Of a stretch of DNA of 64,000 nt, positions 56,986 to 64,000 are shown piece after piece (positions within the stretch are counted from its first letter, which is position 1; each line of letters begins with the position of its first letter). The position numbers were made by a program, and so were the translations under genes. Under the pieces are notes generated by a model. It saw only the letters and a list, made by a program, of their open reading frames with translations, was not told the DNA's origin and ran no database searches. The DNA lies in the NCBI RefSeq assembly GCF_023159225.1, contig NC_063168.1:49927776-49991775 (forward strand), in the 5' to 3' direction. Origin of the DNA: Perognathus longimembris pacificus. Lineage: Eukaryota > Chordata > Mammalia > Rodentia > Heteromyidae.

Positions 56986-58815
56986 AATTCAAATTCATGA
57001 CTGCTAAACCAAAGAAAGGCCCTGGCAGCATTCTCTTTGGCTTGCAATGACCTCCCCCTGGTCTGAGATCAATCCGCCCAGAGAGGAATGCATGCATAAG
57101 GCCATGTATACTTGCTGCTTACTTTAGAGAAGGCAGGAATAACCTCACTCCTGGTCACCTTTAGGAGGGAGTCTAGAGTCGCAAATCTCCAATCTTCCCC
57201 ATGTGTACCCAGACTCTTTTCCCCTTACTTTGGCTCCTTACAGGTTTTAAGGATTATTATCTAGTGGCAATAGATTGTTAAACAAAAGGAGAAAAATGGA
57301 ACTTAGGTGTATGTCTGACTAATTGATGGGTCTGTCTTAGAAGGCTCAGAGGCTGTATGCATGAAATGTGTGAGTGGCAAGAGGAAAGGGTGCCATCAGG
57401 ATTCAGGAGTCACTGGGAAAAGATGGACAGCTTCCTGGGGGAGGTGGTAGTGCAGACGACCTTGGCATGGTTCTGCCCAAACATAGCTATAGGAAGAAAA
57501 GAAGGAAGACAACTACGGTGTGTGAGATACATCAGTTTCTGACTACATGATTCTACACCGTGGTTTGATGAAAGGGAAGGAGAAGGTTCAGGAAGGTGGC
57601 TGGAAGGATCTGGAGGCAGACAGGAATATGACCAGTTATCTCACCATTCCATCTTGAATGCATGCTTTGGGATTTCTGTACCTTATTTACTCTTGGGAAG
57701 ATAGGAAGTTGGGCTCGTCGATTACCCTCAGTTACCCCCTGGCAGCAAAGTTTCCTCAGGATTTGTCTATAAACCCTGATGGGATCGGGAAGTAGGGATG
57801 GGGCCAGGCTTTATGGAGTCCTGAGATTAGTCTTGGGGTCCTCTCATGGCTGTAAATGTTGTATCTCTTCATAAATTCAAACAGTTTGAAAGGGGGTTCT
57901 CCCTTTTGTCTTGTCCAGAAGGGAGCTGTTTTAAAAGGCAAGCTAAGAAAGGGACGCACTTTAGTGAGAGTCTCCATCCCAGGACTGTGAGGGCTGGTGG
58001 AGCCGAGGCGTGACCTCAATTACACACATGCACCCCACATGGCAGGCCATGTGTGCTGCTGCCTGGGCTCTAGAGGCTTCCATGCTTAGAATACTGCATA
58101 TCTGCTGACTTGGCAATATGGGGGGGGGTGGGCCACATCTGGAGGAGATGGGGAAGGAGCCCCTCAGTGACTGGGCTATGGAGGGGTTTGCCAGCCCTGA
58201 AGCCCCGAGATTCCCCTTCCTCCCCCGCAACCACAAGAGCAGTGTAATTCTCTTCACGTTAAAAGTAAACATCTGGCAGCATCTGCAGTGCCCAGAAAAA
58301 ACTATGAGCTAATAGGAGACGTTTGTGACCATAGTGGGACCTGATGAGGCTGGTGGAAGGGGTGTGGCCCCTAGGTTGAAACCAACATGGCCGCGTGAGT
58401 CTCAGCACAGTTGTTTATTGATGGGTGATTAATGCATTCATCAGTGCACACTCTAGCATACCCTCATGATGCAACTTGTCCTGACCCCAGGGCAGCACTG
58501 ACTGTGGAGCCAGACCAGTGTAACAGGGGCTGAGAACGGCAGTCAGACCTGAGGATGAGTATACCTTATTGCAAGCCTAGGGCCAAATATGCAAGAACCC
58601 TGTGTGGGAAATCTTAAGAGTCTCTGCAAGGGGAAACACTCATTTTCTAGAAGTGGAGATTGCCCAGACTCCCTCATAATAGAGCAGAAGCAAATGCCAA
58701 GCATGGAAGTGGGCAGAATTGCTCCGTGGCCACGATGCCCAAAGTGCTCCCAGAGATAAAGGGGGAGGGAGAGAGAATAAGGATGGAGAAGAAGAGGTGG
58801 CCATGTTGTGCGCAT
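56986..58815. other. Unique DNA
   Basis: 1.8 kb with no recognised gene or SINE; short frames lack known motifs. Confidence 0.45.
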
Positions 58816-58820
58816 GCTTG

Positions 58821-58821
<1 letters not shown>

Positions 58822-58863
<42 letters not shown>
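58822..58863. repeat. (GT)n microsatellite
   Basis: About 21 GT units joined to the ID fragment that follows. Confidence 0.95.
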
Positions 58864-58865
<2 letters not shown>

Positions 58866-58933
58866 TGGGATGGAACCCAAAGCTTTGTGCTTGCTAGGCT
58901 AGTGCTCTACCACTAAGTGGCTCCCCCAGCCCT
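58866..58933 (-). repeat. ID-like SINE monomer
   Basis: gggatggaacccaaagc, tgcttgctaggctagtgc and cccccagccc are the complement of an ID unit; the GT tract is at its tail. Confidence 0.75.
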
Positions 58934-59770
58934 GAGCTCAAGGTAGCCACATACTGGCATTCATCTTCTGCAGCTGGTCAATGGTGCCAGGCAGGGCAGT
59001 GGTGCTGAAATAAACAGTGATAAACATATTGACTACTGAAGCCTGATTGACAAACAAGTTGCAAACAGACCCTGGGACTGGCTGGCACCATCTGACAACT
59101 GTGAAGGGGGCTTACGGATGAAATTGGGCATATTTGAACAGCATCAAATCCATTCCTCACAGCCACACTAAATGTAAGCGACAGACGGAGAAACAAATTA
59201 ATACCAAAAATGTCGCCAGCTTCCACATTCTGGCAGGAGCAATGCTTCCAACTAGGGACAGATTCATAAGGCTTTGCAGCTCTGAGGACTACTATGCTTC
59301 ATCACCCTCATCAAGCAGTTGCAGCAGCGCAGGGCTCACTGCTGAAGAGGGAGCAGAAGGACTGGGTGGGGAATGGGAAAGGCTGGGGTGCTCAAGTGCT
59401 GGGAAATCAGGCAGTTGGCTAAGACTTCAGAGGTGGGTTGTACACTGGAAGTTTCAAACTGTTTGCCAGCAGTCTGAATCCAACTTGTAGGCATTTTCTA
59501 TTGGATCCACAAATGTCTTTATTTGATTTTAATTTAGAATTCTAATGTATATATTAGGAAAGTTCCAATAATGTGACTCTTCTGAAATACTTGTGTGGTT
59601 CAGGTCTAGGTGTTCCAGGCAGCTCTGGGAATCATCACTCCCTCATCTCCTGGCTTCCGTGGTCATTTGGGATTCCACCTGCTTTGTTAAGCCATCAAGA
59701 GCTTTGAGTGGGAGAGACTTTCCCTAAGTTCATTTGAAGGAAAAATTATATAAACCAAGTGGAGGATTTG
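58934..59770. other. Unique DNA
   Basis: No gene recognised; the 118-codon frame 59134-59490 shows only a serine-rich run and no known domain. Confidence 0.45.
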
Positions 59771-59774
59771 GGTC

Positions 59775-60003
59775 TCACTTTCATGTGTATGAGCTTGAAC
59801 TCAGCACCTGGGGTACTTGTCCATTCACTTTTTCTGCTCAAGGATGGTATTGTCCCATTTGAGCCCCAGCTCCATTTCTAGCTTTGTGATAATTGATTGG
59901 AAACAAGCATCTCACAGACTTTTTTCCCCCTGGGCTTTGAACTGTGATCCTCAGATCTCAGCCTCCTGCATAACTAGGATTGCAGGCATGCCCACTGGCA
60001 TCT
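59775..60003 (-). repeat. 7SL-Geo dimeric SINE
   Basis: gagcttgaactcagcacctgg, attgattggaaacaagcatc and cctcagatctcagcctcctg. Confidence 0.85.
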
Positions 60004-60655
60004 CACTTTTGGTAAACAAGTCTGCTCCTTCAATACACGGAGTCGAAGCCATAAATTTTGGTTTCATGAACACTGTATAAAACACTTGGAAACGTGTATA
60101 AATGCTTTGAAAACAAAGAAAAATACTAACTCTCATCCTTCAGAAAGTATTGGTTCTGTGTATTTCTAGTCTTCTCCATATTTCTTTTAGCATGTTGCAT
60201 ACCTAGGTGTGTATCTTTTAAAAATTTAACATAACCATTTGTGCATTTTCTCATATTAACTACACACTCCTTCTTTTTCATGATTCAAAATAATGTTGCA
60301 AGGAAGATTATTGCGCATTTGAATCTCCCCACATTTTGTGTCATTTGCTCAGAATGTATTTTCATAAACAGCAACAAATGGGTTACATAAAGATGTGAGC
60401 TTTGAAGAGTTAACTGGAAGTTCCTAACCTAAAAGTGCCCTGCAGAGTTCACTTAATCTCAGCAAATTGTTGGAGAGGCTATAGGAAAAGCAAGGTCATT
60501 TGAGCATATGTGATAGGATTGTGGGTATTTTTTCTAAATTTCAACATGTGAAGTTCATTCCAGGAATAGCACTATCTTGAGACCTAAGTCAAATAGTACG
60601 AAATGTGTTAAGCAGAGGTCAATGTTTAAAGAAGAAACTCATTTGCTCTTAACTA
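60004..60655. other. AT-rich unique DNA
   Basis: No gene or repeat recognised. Confidence 0.45.
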
Positions 60656-60659
60656 CAAA

Positions 60660-60724
60660 TTGCTGCATAGCTCAGTGATGGAGTCAGTAGAGCCTTCATC
60701 GCTTCAAAGCCTGGTTCAAAAAGA
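60660..60724 (+). repeat. tRNA-like SINE fragment (ID type)
   Basis: gctgcatagctcagtgatgg and agcctggttcaaa look like A and B boxes. Too degraded for a tRNA gene. Confidence 0.45.
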
Positions 60725-60726
60725 GA

Positions 60727-60945
60727 GCGGGGTGTCCATGGTTTATGCCTATAATCCTGGCTACTCAGGAGGCTGAGATCTGAGAAATCCAGTTCAAAGG
60801 TACCTAGGTGGAAAAGCCCACGAGATGATTATCTCTAATTAACCACCAAAAAGCTGAAAGTGGAGCTGTGGTTCAAGCCACCAATCTCAGGGACATTGCC
60901 CAGGCCTGGGTTCAAGCCCCAATACTGGTGCATGTGCATATGTAC
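60727..60945 (+). repeat. 7SL-Geo dimeric SINE
   Basis: ggtgtccatggtttatgcc to gttcaagccccaatactgg; the right arm lacks about 25 bases. Confidence 0.87.
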
Positions 60946-60947
60946 CC

Positions 60948-60963
60948 TCTCTCTCTCTCTCTT

Positions 60964-61003
<40 letters not shown>
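60948..61003. repeat. (CT)n then (CA)n at a SINE tail
   Basis: ctctctctctctctc then about 18 CA units. Confidence 0.95.
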
Positions 61004-61004
<1 letters not shown>

Positions 61005-62080
61005 TACAGGAGACAGATATAGGATGAATTGTCTTTCTCAATTATAGCAATATCTATGTTCGAAGTATAATCATTGCTTCTTAGAACAATGGCTGTCTTT
61101 AAATTTTTTATTGATGGCTGAAAATAAATGACTCAATGAGACCAGAGCATTTGAAGGTAATTTATATCCTATATACAACTTAAAGAGCAATGTAAACAAG
61201 GTGGTATGTCATAAAATGAAATGTGATACAGATAGCTCCCTACTACTTCTGTACAAGCAATGGAAAGCAAAGCATACTGTAGGTTTTTATTTTCATTTGC
61301 CTCTTCTATCCCCATCAATTCCCTGCAGCCAATAAATAAGATCAATATCATGGGAAGAAGAAGAGCCTTTTCTCCAGATAGATTCCATGCTGAAGAATCA
61401 AAGACACAAGAGGGGGTTCTGGGGAATGGCCCACTGGTTTTATTTGGATGCCAAGCAAGTCGACAGAACCTCTAAGGGCAGGATTATGGAGCACTTGAGC
61501 AAACCCTGCTTTCTGTGGAAAAGCAGCCTGTCTTTGCTAAGAAGAAATCATGCCTCTCTAATCTACTAGAGCTTTCTGAAGGGTCAAATAAGTACGGATA
61601 AGGGAGGGAAACCATAGGCACAATCTGGTTGACACTTTTAAGAATCCTCCAAAAGCTCCACACAAAAGCCTGTTAACAAAGTGGAAGTGCCATGGGAATG
61701 GGGAGAATGCAGCAATGTCTGGTGACAAATAGGGGATATGCTTAGAGATAAGACAGAAAGAGCAAGGACAAAGAAATCTATCTTTCGATGGGGGAAAAAT
61801 GTTAACAACGGCTTCAGCTGAAGAACTGATGCTCCTGGGGACCATGCAAACTGGCCTCCATGATTTAAGCTGTGACCGTCAAATCCTTTGCCTTCATGAG
61901 CCTTCTGACCATAGAGTCATCCCTTGTATTGTTCTTTGTCGACTCTCTATCTTTGTGACCTCACCACGGACACTCTGAGCTCCGGAAAGGCAAGGGGGCA
62001 CCACAGCTATTAGAACCCAAGAAATAGTCCATAGATCCATCAGTCAAGAGAAGAGGGAACACATTGAAATCTTTTGGTTT
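61004..62080. other. Unique DNA
   Basis: No gene recognised; short frames only. Confidence 0.45.
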
Positions 62081-62099
62081 GTTAATGACTGGAGTTCTT

Positions 62100-62309
62100 T
62101 TTTCTTTTTTTTTCTTTGGCCAGTCCTGGGCCTCGGACTCAGTGTCTGAGCACTGTCCCTGGCCTCTTCTTGCTCAAGGCTAGCACTCTGCCACTTGAGC
62201 CACAGCGCCCCCTCTGGCCATTTTCCATATATGTGGTGCTGGGGAATCAAACTGAGAGCTTCATGTGTAGGAGGCAAGCACTCTTGCCACTAGGCCATAC
62301 TCCCAGCCC
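62100..62309 (-). repeat. IDL-Geo SINE
   Basis: A perfect 15-bp target-site duplication, atgactggagttctt, lies at 62085-62099 and 62310-62324. Confidence 0.95.
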
Positions 62310-62433
62310 ATGACTGGAGTTCTTGTTCATCTAGAAATACAAAAAAAGAAAAAAGAAAAAAGAAGGGGGCTGTAAGCTGGTGATTGGCCAGAGATGAGCA
62401 GTAGGGACAAGGAGAAGTTGAATAGAATATTAA

Positions 62434-62668
62434 ATAAGCTGGGTACTGTTGAGTCATGCCTGCAATCCTAGCTACTCAGCAGGCTGAAAGCTAAGAGCAT
62501 CTAGTGGTTCAAAGCCAGCCCAGGCAGGAGAGTCTATGAGACCCTTATCTCCTATTAACCATCAAAAAACAAAGTGGAGCTGTGGCTCAAGTGGTAGAAG
62601 GCTAACCCTGAGTACAAAAAACTCGCGGATAGTGCTGAGGCCCTGAGCTCAAGCCCCAGGACTGAAAA
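62434..62668 (+). repeat. 7SL-Geo dimeric SINE
   Basis: gctgggtactgttgagtcatg to ctcaagccccaggactg. Confidence 0.88.
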
Positions 62669-62840
62669 TATCAGTTTAGATGATAATAGTAAGGTAGTAC
62701 TTTTTAAGGGTGACTTATTTGAAGCTCTCTGTGTCATCCCAGGAAAGCATTATGGGTCACTGTCATCCAGTGTTTCATTATTTATTCTTTATTATCACTC
62801 CACTAACCATCTTCACCCCTCCTTTAAAAAAATTTTTTTT

Positions 62841-63152
62841 TTATTTGCCAGTCCTGGGGCTTGAACTCAGGGCCTGAGCACTGTCCCTGGTTGCTGCTGC
62901 TGCTGCTGCTTCCTCTTCCTTCTCCTCCTCCCCCTCTTCTTCTTCCTCTTCTTCCTCCTCTTCCTTCTCTTCCTCCTCCTCTTGTTCCCTCCTCCTCCTC
63001 CTCCTCCTTTTTTTTTGCTCGAGGATAGCACTCTACCTCTTAAGCCACAGCACCACTTCTGGCTTTTTCTGTTTATGTGGTGCTGAGGAATTGAACCTGG
63101 GCTTCGTGCATGCTAGGCAAGCACTCTACCACTAAGCTGCATTCCCAGTCCC
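62841..63152 (-). repeat. IDL-Geo SINE split by a trinucleotide-rich expansion
   Basis: The right arm begins ccagtcctggggcttgaactc and stops at ctgtccctgg; after 123 bp of CTG/CTTCCT repeats it resumes at tgctcgaggatagcactc and continues through the left arm to attcccagtccc. Confidence 0.92.
62891..63013. repeat. (CTG)n and (CTT/CTC)n tract inside a SINE
   Basis: gctgctgctgctgctgctgc followed by a mixed tcctcttcc pyrimidine tract, replacing the short cttcttt of the normal SINE. Confidence 0.95.
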
Positions 63153-63162
63153 AACCTCTCCT

Positions 63163-63405
63163 TTTTTTTTTGCCAGTCCTGGGGCTTGAAATCAGGGCCT
63201 GGGTGCTGTTCCTGAGCTTCTTTTACTCAAGACTAGTGTTCTACCACTCGAGCCACAACACTACTTCCTAATTTTTTCTGAATAGTTTATTGGAGAGAAA
63301 AGCCTCATAAACTTTACTGCCTGGGCTGGCTTTGAACTGCAATCTTCGGATTTCAGCCTCCTAAGTAGCTAGGGTTATAGATGTGAGCCACCAGAGCCTG
63401 GCCTT
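63163..63405 (-). repeat. 7SL-Geo dimeric SINE
   Basis: ccagtcctggggcttgaaatc, agtttattggagagaaaagcc and cctcctaagtagctaggg. Confidence 0.9.
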
Positions 63406-63414
63406 ATCACTTCT

Positions 63415-63436
63415 CCCCCCGCCCCCCCCCCCCCCA
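63415..63436. repeat. Poly-C run
   Basis: ccccccgcc followed by an uninterrupted C run of about 13. Confidence 0.9.
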
Positions 63437-64000
63437 CTTCCCATGGAATTTTAACAACATAGAGATTCTGTGTAGTGGTTTATGTCCCTGGGAAAGACCA
63501 GACCTGCAATATCTTCCAAGGATCAAGTTTGTCTCCTTAGGGATGATACAAGCTATACATGAGAGCCATTAAGATTTGTTTGGGCCCAAGGTGTTACTTC
63601 ATCCTAACAGAACTGCAAATAATTGAATATTTAAAGACTGCAGCTGGAGACAGAGGAAGTCTGCACTTGCCCTTCCTTCAAGGTAGATAAAGGCTCTGGC
63701 GTGAAGTGGTTGGTGTATTTGTGGTCTTCTCGCCTCCCTTTCTCACCTTCTTTCTGAGGGGACTGATATCATGGAGCTCACAACAAATGCCTTGGCCCTC
63801 TTGTCTTGGGTTTGACCACTAGAAGGCTTGACAGGAGAGGGGTGGGGGGAAGGAAGGGAGGTGAGTGTGAGGAGAGTATGTTTTCTTTGCAAGGTTCCAT
63901 CTTGTCTAGCCATGTTTCTTGGTCCCTTCTCTTCTTGAAATAGTGTGTGGGGCTGTCCTTCCAGCTTGTGGTCATGGTTACTACTCCCTTCCCTGGGATA
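63437..64000. other. Unique DNA to the window end
   Basis: No gene or repeat recognised. Confidence 0.45.

Noticed and set aside
59134..59490. 118-codon frame with a serine run
   Set aside because: No homology recognised and no supporting promoter or splice signals.
60660..60724. Possible tRNA gene
   Set aside because: Only box-like words; no cloverleaf can be drawn and the context is a SINE fragment.

Overview
This is mammalian nuclear DNA, about 64 kb with no convincing functional protein-coding gene. The best clue to the host is its SINE content. Roughly twenty copies of a dimeric SINE have a left arm resembling a rodent ID (tRNA-Ala-type) element and a right arm shared with no common mouse, rat or human SINE. 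That architecture matches IDL-Geo, described as restricted to Geomyoidea (kangaroo rats, pocket mice, pocket gophers), so the host is most likely a heteromyid or geomyid rodent. A second, even commoner dimer joins a 7SL/B1-like left arm to the same type of right arm. Monomeric B1, ID fragments, L1, MIR, L2 and very old LINE remnants complete the picture.

Layout. 0-6 kb: dense SINEs, several nested, and a young 5'-truncated L1 (4572-5432) inside a SINE, both with clear target-site duplications. 6.0-6.9 kb: a processed pseudogene of PIGK. 7.0-10.0 kb: a minus-strand gammaretrovirus-like (class I) endogenous retrovirus with two 308-bp LTRs differing at one base, a proline-type primer-binding site, a polypurine tract, a splice donor, a minisatellite and a broken integrase remnant; it lies inside another SINE. 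10.2-13 kb: degraded L1 ORF2 and a SINE cluster. 13-19.4 kb: mostly unique DNA with a few SINEs and microsatellites. 19.5-22.5 kb: a long ancient LINE-type remnant. 22.6-25.3 kb: SINEs and microsatellites. 25.3-29.2 kb: a SINE-free, partly GC-rich stretch. 29.2-39.6 kb: SINEs, an L2, a minus-strand L1 and a tiny 87-bp L1 insertion. 39.6-41.5 kb: an old L1-like remnant, then a processed pseudogene of FNDC3B carrying a perfect in-frame triplication of 78 bp. 41.5-52 kb: SINEs and microsatellites. 52-58.8 kb: sparse repeats including a likely solo LTR and a MIR. 58.8-64 kb: SINEs, one interrupted by a 120-bp CTG/CTT-type repeat.

The two pseudogenes and the SINEs are all products of L1-type target-primed reverse transcription. 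The ERV uses its own retroviral mode but has no intact genes, so it must have been copied by proteins supplied in trans. No operon-like or coordinated gene system is present. The most unusual items are the recent but coding-defective ERV with its splice-acceptor-rich minisatellite, the FNDC3B pseudogene triplication, and the sharing of one right arm between two SINE families with different left arms. All family assignments were made by reading the sequence, without database searches.
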